A stretch of 64,000 nucleotides of DNA, from the NCBI RefSeq assembly GCF_016859285.1, contig NC_053402.1, positions 20,624,556-20,688,555 of the forward strand, in the 5' to 3' direction. This document shows positions 22,681 to 32,863 of the stretch, piece after piece. A model generated the notes under the pieces. It did no database searches and was not told the origin of the DNA. It saw only the letters and a list, made by a program, of their open reading frames with translations. The stretch is from Xiphias gladius. Its lineage: Eukaryota > Chordata > Actinopteri > Istiophoriformes > Xiphiidae. The first letter of the stretch is position 1. Each line of letters begins with the position of its first letter. A program made the translations under genes and the position numbers.

Positions 22681-25398
22681 GTGGGGCTTAATTGATATAT
22701 TAATTAGTTGATGGGTGTATTGTTTCATTTCTCAGAAGTGCTTACATTGCCTTTACAGTGACGCTGATCCTCCTGTGTGATTAACAGCACTGAGAGTCAC
22801 ACAGAGATCCCAAGTGATGAGGATGGGTGGTGTTTGTGCTTTCAAGACAGACTGTGCCACCTACTGGATGGACAATCCATGTGCATATTTGATCTATTAC
22901 ATGCTGGCATGGCAGCAACATGAGGGACATTGACTAATTGGATGGCGGATAGGCTAGAGTAATTCTTTGTGCCTCTTTTAACCTGCTCAGACCTGTGCCA
23001 AAATGAAAGCATACAGAACTCATTAGAATTTAAAATATTTTCCTGAAGTCTTCTCATTTTCTGGACTTCTTGCTTTAAATAGATTAAATGTACTACTCAC
23101 TGCCTCGAGGCTTCGTCCATTTTAAGTCAGACATTAAATCTGTCCTTCTCCTCTTTCCTGTGAAGCCTTCTTATTGATTTACACATTGGATGGTTAATGG
23201 ACGGAAAGGAAGGACAGTGGAGGATTTCCTGGACTAGTATTCTCCCAAAGGACAGTGGTAAAAGGGATGGTTCGCCATTGGCTCTCGTTTTTCCTCAATT
23301 TAATCAAACAGAACAACGGGTCTATATTATATATATTACATGTCAGTACTACTATTATTAGATAATGCATAATTGCAGTTTCAATAACACAGGCAGTATA
23401 AAGACGCCCTTGACTGATCTCATTTTACAGCTGACCCTCGTCTCGAGTGGTTTTTGCTCAGTCTTTTAATTTGTGTTGAGACCCAGTAGGAGAGTTTCTG
23501 ATATGAAAGAGGCCTGCACTCTTAAAAAACAAGATCCAAAATCAGTTCATTACATAATTTATTGGCCAAGTGCTCCTAACGTTCTCTTTCAAGGTATTTT
23601 AAGCACACCATCCCTAAACGATGAAATAAAGTGATTTTGGATCATGGTTTGAGTGTTGGCCACTGTGTACGTATTTTCAGTTGCTGTTTTGAGGAGGCAG
23701 CCCGCGAGAAAACGTTCAATCAAACAACAGGTATGTATTTTAATTCTGGGCACAATATTTAAAACTCATAAAAATGTAAAAAAAAAAAAAAAAAAGAAGA
23801 AAGACTGGAGGTTGTGGGGTATCAGAGACTTGAACACAAGCTGCTTCAACAGCGCAGATGTTAAACTCAGTCGTCCAGTCTCTTCCAGAGTCAGTGTTAT
23901 ATACATCTAAGATCAGGCAGTACTGTCTTTTTTTAATGACGGTATTAGTAGTATTAGTAGTATTGGAGGTTTCAGTTTGTGGTGCTGTTGAATTGTACTG
24001 CATTATACAGAGAGGTGTTTCTGTTATTTAGCATACCCCCACTGATATAAATATGGTGGACAAAGTAATTACAACAACCTGCCACTATACTTAAATAGGA
24101 TTCAACAGCAGCACAAACTTAATCCTCCAAAATGATCATGTCTGACTTTGAAATGTATTTTTTTTTAATAACACTTTACAGTGATATAGGTTCAATTTAG
24201 CTGCCTGTTTCCTTGACACGTGGTACATACAGTACGTGTGTATATTGGTTAAGTTATTGTAGAGACCCGGCATCACTCACAAAGGTGTTTTCAATTGGCT
24301 GATTAGATCTCTGCTCAGGCGCGGAGCTATGTTATGCAGCTTACAGGTGCCACAGACCAGACACGACACGTGACACATAACAGGGTGTGATCGTAGTTCA
24401 GTGGACCCACAGCCAGTGTGTTGAAACTTCATAACTAGCTGGGTGAGTCAGCGGTTGCGGGACTAGACTCGAAGATTGTAGAATTTGCGAGGACTCCGCC
24501 TGGAGCGATTTGGAAGAGCCCGGCGCAACAGATACGTTGTAATTTGTCCTGAAGCCGCATGGCAACGGTTTTGGCTACACCGATTTCGTCTTCTCCAGGT
24601 GACTTGTTCATGTGGCTGCAGTGGGAGTAGAATCAAGATACTAACTAGGTTTAAAATAAAATACAAAAATAAAAAGCCAATTATGCAGCATTTGCCTTTC
24701 GTTCTTTTTGATCGAGGGGGAGAGCAACGTGTAAATCCAAGGGCAGACAGACATGACAGTTACTAGTTTAAAATCAACCTTCTTCGATATTGTATGCAAC
24801 TATATGAATGCAAAAAATACATCAGCAGAATATTGCTACATTTTTTTCACATTACTTTTCATATTACTGCAAAATTCTGAATTCACAAGCGAACATTCCT
24901 AAAATTCCTGAATTTTCTCATGTTGTAAACAAGTGGTGCAAGGGGTGCTAAAATAAATAAAGCATTGGATAATGTAAAAAGTGACTTTATATTCATACAG
25001 TAGTTGGTTATGCACAGTATGTGTGCATGTAAACACATCTATGTGCCTGCTTGCATTTCTATTTGACAAGTGATTGATGATATATACATGTTATTGCACA
25101 ATGGGAATTTTAAACTAAGATGAATGTGATTTGTTGGGAGAGTGGATGTTTGAGTATTACAGGGTTATTGCTCGGGGATTGTTTCTGATATCACACGACT
25201 GATTAACTGTTGGTTAGGGTGATGGCAGGTGGGAGGAAACTGGCGTCGTCTGGCAGTTTTGGCGTAGAGTGTTATGTGGCGCCTACCGGAGGCAGGAGGT
25301 GGAACAGGTTTTGTCCAGGGTGTGTGGGGTCTTTCGGGGCTTTTCTTTGCAGCCAGTCATCAACTCAAAACTATTTTTTTTATTTTTATTTTTTGAAG

Positions 25399-25473
25399 AT
25401 ACCCTGGCTGGAAACACCACAGATGGAGGTGCCATTGCTGAAGACACCCTGATTGGAAACACCACCCCTGGAG
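25399..25473 (+). other. exon-like 45-bp-period repeat, in frame
   Basis: Two imperfect units with a 45-bp period (start of the first at 25395, second at 25440) read in one frame as EDTLAGNTTDGGAIA then EDTLIGNTTPGG. The block is preceded by a T-rich tract ending in AG and followed by GTATGTG, so it looks like a 75-nt phase 1-1 exon. A related unit follows at 25706 after a 232-bp GT...AG interval. I do not recognise a family. It may be a minisatellite whose period is by chance a multiple of three. Confidence 0.35.
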
Positions 25474-25705
25474 GTATGTGTAAAACCAGTATATACACAG
25501 AATGATTGCACATGGATATAGACAGATCTATTTTATCGTATCTATTATTCTTATCCAATCTCATTTTAAGTATTTTACTTATTTCTGATGTATAGGTATT
25601 TATGGAAATTTCTTTCTTTGATGTTAACCACATTCCCCTTGTGCTGCTGTGACAAATTGAATTTCCTCTACGGAATCAATACAGGTACATCTTATCTTAT
25701 CTTAG

Positions 25706-25827
25706 GTGCCACTGCTGGAAACACCTCGGATAAAAACTGTTTTGATCTCTATTTCTGTTTTATTGGATATGTCGGTTACGGGAAACCTGATCTCCGTATC
25801 CATTTTATTGGATATGTCGGTTTGTAA
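25706..25827 (+). other. possible continuation exon of the in-frame repeat
   Basis: Follows a T-rich tract ending CTTAG. Joined to the preceding candidate exon it continues the frame as GGATAGNTSDKN, repeating the GNT[TS] theme, then runs through a separate minisatellite to a stop near 25825. The second half is repeat DNA and may well not be coding. Confidence 0.25.
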
Positions 25828-25950
25828 ATCCGGATCTCCGTGTCCATGAAAACTGTTTTGATCTCTATTTCTGTTTTATTGGATATGTCGGTTTGTAAAT
25901 CCGGATCTCCGTGTCCATTTTATTGGCTATGTCGGTTATTGGAATTCTGT
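25741..25950. repeat. minisatellite built on TTTTATTGGATATGTCGGTT
   Basis: The core occurs at about 25758, 25803, 25874 and (with one change) 25918. Between copies are GATCTCYRTRTCCAT-like and GTAAATCCGGATCTCCGTGT segments that also recur. Spacing is uneven (about 45 and 70 bp), suggesting a higher-order unit made of two subrepeats. Confidence 0.85.
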
Positions 25951-25999
25951 CTCCATGTTCATTTTGTTTTCATGTATCCAGTATTATAAAAAGAATACT

Positions 26000-26400
26000 A
26001 CTTTGCATCTCTTTGCGGTCATTTTGTGTATCTCTGTATCTGTTTTGCATCTCTTTGGTTGTTTTGCATCTCTTTGTTGTCGTTTTGTGTCTCTTTGTGG
26101 TCATTTCATGTCTCTCTGTAGTTATGCTGCATCTCTGCGTTTGTTTTGTGTTTCTTTGTAGTTGTTTTGTGTCTCTTTGTGGTTGTTTTGCATTGCTTTG
26201 TAGTTTTGTCTCTTTGTAGTTTTGTGTCTCCTTGTGGTCATTTTTTGTCTCCCCTTAGTTGTTTTGGTGTCTCTTTGTTGCCTTGCTTTGTAGTTTTGTG
26301 TCTCTGTGGTTGTTTTGCATTTCTTTTTAGTCGTTCGATGACACTTTTTGGTCAATATGCGTTCATTTTTAGTTGTTTTGTGTCTCTTTGACATTGTTGG
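26000..26400 (+). repeat. tandem TCTCTTTGT-type repeat, about 20-24-bp units
   Basis: Many diverged units of the form TTTTGTGTCTCTTTGTGGTTG, with TGCATCTCTTTG variants, fill 400 bp. The translations in this strip (Phe/Val/Ser/Cys-rich) are low complexity and not proteins. The same unit appears reversed at about 30.03-30.23 kb. I recall this sequence type from other fish genomes. Confidence 0.85.
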
Positions 26401-27374
26401 TCCTTCTGTGGCTCTACTATCACCTTCTGATCCTGGCAGTCGGTGCAACCAATACAAATTCGGCCACTCCATATACGACCTATCATCAGCTATCAGAACA
26501 CCAAATATAATCACCCAAATTATATTTCATCTCCATGACACAAGTCGCAGCACTACACAGGTTTCTAAAGCTGACGAGGGACTTCTGTCTCGATAGAAGG
26601 AACTCATTTACAGCTAAGATCCTCCTGAAAACTGAGGATTAGAGAGTCGACCGCCAGGATCGCCATCTGTTACAGTATGCGTAGGCACCGGGCTTTCCCA
26701 GTGAGAGGAATCCAAATCGTCACAACACAGACAGTCGCCGAACCTTGGCTCTCCACTGTTCACGGTTTTCTTGGCTTCCATTATCAGATGAGGAAGGAAA
26801 TTTGACTCATATCCAAATATGTGGTGTGCGAGGCTGGGATGGATTCAGGGGAGAAGGGAGACTGAGTTATTGAGGAGAAAGAATTGATAATCGTCTCTGT
26901 CATATCATACACAAATTGCCAGAGACATTAAAATAGTTGACTTTTTTTTTTTTTTTTTTTTTTACAGTTTATCCTCTTTCATAGCTGTTGTCTGTTTGAA
27001 GGTACAGGCGTGCCCATAGCCTTGTCTGCTCCACAGTGAGGGCAGATTAAACTCAGTTCACTGCGGAGTCAGTGGCAGATGACATAACTTAGAGTCCGGT
27101 AGTCAATGTCCCAAACACTCAGTTGATAGTAGGAACTGACGGAAAGTTGAACCATACATCGACATTTCTGAGCCTCATCTAAGATTCTGGTGATGACACT
27201 GAAATAATACCACACCTGCGTGATGTCCTCTCTTTGTCTCTGTTAGTTTATGTGTATATGAGCAACAGATCGCAGTTTTACGAGAGGTTATGTGCCAGAC
27301 TATTTCTTGGCCAGAAGATGCACATAACCTTGGGACATAACCCCCTTAAACTTACAATTTATCATTTTTACACT

Positions 27375-27610
27375 TTGTTTTTTTTTTTTTAAGGACTAAA
27401 CAACCAAGATATAACAGGTAAATTAATGAGCTTTAGAGGTGCTGCTAGGTGGATTTTGTTACCTTTGCACAGAGCGATGCTAGCTGTTTCGCCCTGTTTC
27501 CAGTCTTTATGCTAAGCTAAGCCAACCAGCTGATCTCATCCGACTATCGACAAGAACGCAAAAAGTCATGTTTCCCAAAATGTTGAACTATTTCTTTATA
27601 ACCTATGAGC
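27375..27610 (+). repeat. interspersed repeat, family D (teleost, unclassified)
   Basis: Carries the landmarks of a repeat common in percomorphs: ACAACCAAGATATAACAGGT, GAGCTTTAGAGGTGCTGCTA, CCTGTTTCCAGTCTTTATGC followed by TAAGCTAAG, and the ending TTTCCCAAAATGTTGAACTA. It has no coding capacity. The class is unknown to me; it could be a nonautonomous DNA element. Confidence 0.7.
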
Positions 27611-28636
27611 AGCAAGATGCTGAAACCAGCCAAAATCAAATACACTGTTATAGTTCAGGTGACGGATGATGTTTTCTTTGCTTTATTAAGTTTAATAAAT
27701 AAAACAAATGAGAAGAACATCTTTATTTACTCTGAAAAGCCATACAACAGCTTTAACCATTGATTTTCAGTTACTCAGCTATAAGTATAGTCAAATAATT
27801 TTAAAAAAATGCAGTGAATCTGAAACTTGTCTCGATTAATATCTGTTTTCATGGTTACACTGAAGATTTAATGACCTTTAGTTACGTGACTTGAACTACA
27901 TCCACATTCTCAAATTCTAATCACCGATTTTCAGCTAGATTCACTTCATCGGGCGGCCATCATCACGCCATCATACATATTTAAACGCTAAGATGAGAGC
28001 GATTTCAAAGACATCACTGTCAGCTGTGTGGGCTGTCATCATGGATATATGAAAGGAGCATGGAGATCACAAATGTACCCACTGACCTTTTTTGCATTAC
28101 TCTACTGTCTGTATTTCAATTATGCTCTGCTTTCTGAATTAATTGGTTCATTAGCAAAGGCAATTAGGAGTGGGAGCGCGAGGCCTGACTCTCATGTGTT
28201 TTTAGATGTATACGTAGTCATTCATCCGGCAGATCTAAGAGCTTCACATCTAAATGCGTCTGTCACGGTCTGAGACTCGCTCTGTTGTTGTTGTGCTGCG
28301 AACAATCACCCTCGGCCATTTGAACTTTGGGGACGATTTTTTTTTTTTTTTTTTCTGTCTGCTCCTCATTAACAACTACTACACAAAAGCAAGTCAGTGA
28401 CAAGAAAGTGATTATTAGTTGCTGTTCTTAAAAACACGCCAAAACCACCATTGTAAAACATGATATAGGCTACTGAGTATGGTTTCTACAGTAACCTGTA
28501 GTACAGTATATCTACTCAACTACTGTACTAAAGAAAAAAAATCAAGTTTTTTTTTCAATTTTACTGTATTTTAATTTGTCTAATTATACTTAATTGTACA
28601 CTTCATACAAAGATTACATGATCATCTCATTATATA

Positions 28637-28695
28637 GTCCAGTATCGCAAACCACAAATTTGCCTCAAGGGGCGTTACAATCTGTACAGCATGCA
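28637..28695 (+). repeat. fragment of interspersed repeat family E
   Basis: Shares CAAATTTGCCTCAAGGGGC and the following ACAATCTG.ACAG block with the longer copy at 50745-50915. Confidence 0.6.
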
Positions 28696-29092
28696 CCCTC
28701 CATCCGTAGACTACACACCAGCATACTGGGTAACGTATAAAAATAGCTTTCCTCAACCAGCTGTGACATTAAAATGCATGCCTACGTTTTAATATATCTC
28801 TGTTTTCACACTGTGGCAATAAAGGATCTGAGCACTTGTTCCACCGCTGCCAGTGGTGAAAATCAAAATCCTACACATTTTATAAGGTCTGTGTAGTTCA
28901 GATTTTTTGCAGTCCCCTTTCTGTCTCGCCAACAGACAGATAGGCTATGCTTACAGGTATATACCAAACTTTGCAGATAAGACAGAATTACATAAAATGC
29001 AGCAATTATAGCTCATTGTGATAACTATGAAATTGTGTGATTTAAAACTGGACGAATTGTACAATATATATATATATATTTTAATAAATAAC

Positions 29093-29900
29093 TGAGTGTG
29101 TGGTTCGAAAGAAGCCACACACTCATGAGTGAATGAGAGGTTTTCAGGATTGCTGGAAAGACTTAATATGAATAAATTGAATACATGATAAAGAATACTA
29201 ATAATTATATGGACCATTAATAGAACTTTATTTAGAACATGGTCAAACATAAGAAGTGCCATGACAAATTTTACATTAGTAAAACAGAAAAAGTCTAGGA
29301 TCAGAATGTACTTAAGAGAGTCAAAGGAAAATAAATACAGAAATAATTTTGTTAATAATATTAAGCTGAATAAATTAATAAACAAATGAAATAAGGTAAG
29401 ATTCAGTGTGAAAACATTTCTTATTAAGCACTTTAACAGAATCAATGAATTCTAAATTCAATAATGAATAATTTAATAGATCGGTTAGATTTAGAAAATT
29501 TGGTCCCTTAAAAGTGAAATTTACCTAATGAGCTTAATAGGTTGACAGTCTTGTTTTTTGGTTCTTATTCTAAAAACACAGAATATCATCTTTGGCTTTC
29601 AAAGTAATCGTAAGGTTTGTTCGATTGGCAAAATAAACCACTAATATTCCCCAGAATATTATTGTGAGTGGGTATCATTAAAAAAACAAGAAAACAAAAC
29701 AACGTTTTATTGTGTCTTCTTCGTCTTTACAAAAATCACATTTGTTGAATGTATCTGGAGATTTTGAGATGTAGGCGAAGAGTTTGTGGGACACTCATAA
29801 CGTATATTATGAGCAATTTTGTATCGTACTTCTCTTATTTTTTGGGATTAGTCATTTGTATGGAAGAAACCATGCTTTTTGCCACTGAATATTAGAAAAA
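29093..29900 (-). mobile_element. degenerate LINE fragment, 3' part of the reverse-transcriptase ORF
   Basis: Read on the minus strand with frameshifts and stops, 29900-29440 shows remnants typical of the C-terminal part of vertebrate LINE ORF2: YKIAHNI, then a zinc-knuckle-like CDFCKDEEDTIK (about 29718-29753), an FWGIL segment, and SSLGKFHF. The order matches L1/Tx1-type fish elements as I remember them. Below about 29440 the sequence is AT-rich and ends with an 11-bp hairpin at 29093-29125. The 164-codon open frame at 28951-29445 is AT-rich read-through in another frame, not a gene. The catalytic RT motifs are absent, so the copy is dead and truncated. Confidence 0.55.
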
Positions 29901-30029
29901 TGGGAGTTCCACAAAATTTTTTTCCACGTGTAGTGATTTTTCTTTCACTGTGATAGCACGGATGGATTACTGAAAACTGAAGTGACTGTTTAGTTTTCTT
30001 GTTTGAAAGTCATAGAACTCAGTTAAAAA

Positions 30030-30230
30030 ATTGCAAAACGACCACAAGGTGACGCAAATTGATTCAAAAACATCCCAAAAAGAGAGTTAAAGCGACTACA
30101 GAGATACGCAAAACAACCACACACAAAAAAAAGCATAATAACCACAAAGAGATGACAAACAACCAAAAAGAGAGGTAAAATGTTCTAAAAGAGATGCAAA
30201 ACTAACGCAAAGAGGCAGGAAACGGTTACA
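30030..30230 (-). repeat. reverse-orientation copy of the TCTCTTTGT-type tandem repeat
   Basis: Units such as CAAAACAACCACACACAAAA and AACAACCAAAAAGAGAGGTA are the reverse complement of the 26.0-26.4 kb unit. They end just before a 17-bp poly-G run at about 30248-30264. Confidence 0.75.
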
Positions 30231-30599
30231 AACCACCGCGTTTGTATAGAAGGGGGGGGGGGGGGACTTTTACCTGTCTGTGCCCACGGCCCCAGTTTCT
30301 CATAATCCGTCCCTGTGTAAAAGTATTTCCTTGTGTGTTTATTAGTGAGATTTTGGCTTTTAATGTCTTTTCAATTTATAGAAAACAATGACCCAGGTGT
30401 TCTTAGCTCTTGCTGTTCAAAATGGCATTTTATCCTCCACTGCATAATTCAACTAGGAATAGCCTTTATAGCCATTTGAGGTTCTTTGATGTGAGACCAA
30501 AGATATTGTTTGGTTTTCATTGTGGCCTTTATTATTATCATTATTGCTTTAGTTATCTTTTTTTTTTTTTTTTTTTTAATTAATTATTTATTACCGTTT

Positions 30600-31345
30600 C
30601 TCTGTTCAGGACGGGTCCTGCTGCGGGACCCAGAATCCTCTGCGCCGAGGCAAGATGGAAGAGCCCAGCAGCTGCGGGAAGACAATGTTTTGGCTCTAGA
30701 TGTTGAGACGGACAGCTGAGGGCGAACTTCTCGAGCCAAAACAGCAGGCCATGCTCCTGCACCGGTAAGAGAAATTCGCGGAGTCAAAGTTTCGGGGGGC
30801 AGAGTCGGCCGCCGTGGCGGCCAAACTCCTCGCACGGTACAGACAACAAAGCGCAGCGCTAGTTAGCCGCTAAGTTAGCCCGTCTCGGCTAAGTCGAACG
30901 AGCATCATTGTTCGCCGGAGTTGTACGGGCCGTTTGTTATGGGTCATGCCCGTGTGGCCGCTCCATCACTTACAGTCGGTAACTGTCCGGGAGACGAAGC
31001 CAACAGCTCGGAGAAAAGCAGTTGTAAATGCGCACAGTCGAAGTAAGATAGCCGTGTCTCTTTTGTTGTCGAGCGCAAACCAGCGTTCGTCCTTTCCGTT
31101 TTTTTTTTTTTTTTTTCCTGCCTCGCAGATTTTGTTTGTCTTGTCTTCTGTGGGTTGATATCTGCTACTAAATCACTAATCTTTAATCGCGGCCAGAGAG
31201 AGAACAAAACTAACTTGGTGTGCGCGATAAGAAAGCAAGGGGGGGTTTTCCTCGGGCTTCGGCTGGTTCTCAGCTCAGGTTTTCCGCCCGGGTTTTGGTG
31301 GTTTATCAGCGCGGATCTGCGCGGCTGTTATTGCATGGCCATATT
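30600..31345 (+). promoter_or_regulatory. znf281 CpG island and promoter region
   Basis: A sharp change from AT-rich DNA to CpG-rich sequence (GCGGGACCCAG, GTCGGCCGCCGTGGCGGCC, CGCCCGGGTTTTGG, CAGCGCGGATCTGCGCGGC) upstream of znf281. It contains the proposed noncoding exon ending at 30764. The transcription start could be anywhere in the island. Confidence 0.6.
30609..30764 (+). other. znf281: probable noncoding first exon of znf281
   Basis: Ends in ACCG followed by GTAAGA, a good splice donor, inside the CpG island. The next plus-strand acceptor, CCTCATAG at 32409, lies 50 bp before the znf281 ATG, giving a 5' UTR intron of about 1.64 kb. The left end is uncertain; 30609 follows an acceptor-like TTCAG but could lie inside a longer exon. 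It contains short upstream ATGs. Confidence 0.35.
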
Positions 31346-32458
31346 AATTATTGCCTGATCCTGCATCACAAAGAAGAAGGGCCCCGCAAGAGTGGTTAGC
31401 CGGATGGTTAGCTAGGTAGCTAATTGCAAGGCGAACAAGCTCGGTAGTTTTCTCAAAAGGTGCGCAGTCCCCGGGCTTCTCCCGGCACATTGTTTTGTGT
31501 GTTGTTGGGGTTTTTTTTTTCGTTTTTTTTTTTTCCTCACCGCTGAACACAGATCTGAGAAAAGCTGGAGTAACAGGAGTCTCGTTTTATGTTTTTTAAA
31601 AAGTTTGCTTTGTGTTAGCTGAGTGGGTTATTGCTGCTAGCACACCATCAGAGCTGAAGGCATTTGGCAGCAATCAGACAGCAGCTCATTAGCTGCGTGG
31701 GTTGTTCATGCGATGGCTGAAAATAATTGTAGACGGATTTTCTTGCAGCCTCCTGTACAAAAAAAAAAAAAGGAATTGCTCTACAGAACCTGCATTTGGT
31801 CAAAGCCGATCACTCACGTTTAATTTAAACGTTAACATCCTACACCGACACCTAAACACTCTGCATTGCTCATCGCTTTTAAAGCTATTACGGAACATGC
31901 ACCCTGCGTCCATGCAGCAGCCACATAATTGCACCACCAGTCTGTCTAATGCAGCCCGTGTGCTCTCTCTCATTGGCAGATAAGCTCATGCAAATAGGAT
32001 GACTGGGTCAGACAGGCCCATCAAACAGATTAACACACAACTTAAAATCCTCTCATTTCTCATCTCCTGTTGTGTCTAGCACCGTGGCCGCAGCGACCTT
32101 TTTGCCCTGTACATACACGCTGTAAGCAACCAGAGAGAATTTTGTGCAGTGTAGCTCCAGCTGGTTTCCTCTTGTCGTTGTGCCAGACAGTATCCCTTTG
32201 TTGACCCACAAACCGTCGGTTTTAATCTGCCTAAGCGCCCAGTTGTGAGATCAGAGGCTGTGACACCGATTCCTGAAGACCAGGCATAACTGGCTCCATA
32301 ATTGTTTTCTGATGGTTATTAATTGTGTGTATCCTCACTGATTGATTACTAATTACTTTTGCCGCCTTTAAGAAGGCATAGATTTACCTGTTACCTCTAA
32401 TCCTCATAGGATGAAACTGATTGCCACCCCATAGTTTTCCCGCCCACCGGCTTTCACC

Positions 32459-32863
32459 ATGAACATCATTCAAGACAAACTAGGCAATGAATTCCTACGC
32501 TCCAACGGGGGTATGGACTCCAATTTTGGCCCTGGCATGATTATGTTCAGCCACCTCCCGCCGGTGACCAGCTTCACCCGGCTGGCTGCCCACTCCGTCA
32601 TGCAGGACCTTCCGCCGCAAGAAATGATCCTGAAGAAGGAGCGTGACTCGCCTGACTGCAGCATGGGCACCCTGGGTGGCAGCCTGGGCTGTGCAGGGGT
32701 GGGAGACTATGTTCACGCCATGGGTATAAAGCAGGAGAAGTTGTCAGAGCACGATTATCGCCTGCCGCTCTATCCCGGAGGGCTGGGGAAGAGCACAGAG
32801 CTGCTGGAGGTGACAGTTAGTAACAACCAGAGCCTGCTGGTGCATGACCTCAACATGGGCAAC
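32459..32863 (+). CDS. znf281: znf281 coding exon 1
   Basis: Residues 1-135, starting [13 protein letters not shown] at an ATG with a good context (CACCATGA). Contains the ZNF281-specific block [15 protein letters not shown] (27-41), an ILKKERDSP stretch and an [11 protein letters not shown] motif that resembles a sumoylation-type psi-KxE site. It ends at LNMGN followed by GTAAGT, phase 0. The frame stays open for 20 more codons into the intron, so an unspliced reading would give a 155-residue protein; this is unlikely to be functional. Confidence 0.93.

Larger units (their letters stand above)
22681..30600. other. intergenic region between divergent kcnj3 and znf281
   Basis: About 8 kb between two genes transcribed away from each other. 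It holds a poly-A tract (23777-23795), exon-like sequence at 24.3-24.6 and 25.4-25.8 kb, tandem repeats at 25.74-26.40 kb, an interspersed repeat at 27.4 kb, a possible conserved element at 28.0-28.3 kb, a LINE tail at 29.1-29.9 kb and inverted tandem repeats at 30.0-30.2 kb. No proven gene lies inside it. Confidence 0.7.

Noticed and set aside
25911..26514. Cys/Phe/Ser-rich open frames on both strands
   Set aside because: They are produced by a short tandem repeat array read in several frames.
28951..29445. 164-codon minus-strand open frame, Leu/Phe/Ile-rich, membrane-like
   Set aside because: It is AT-rich DNA at the tail of a dead LINE. The composition explains the hydrophobic look, and no motif or homologue is recognised.
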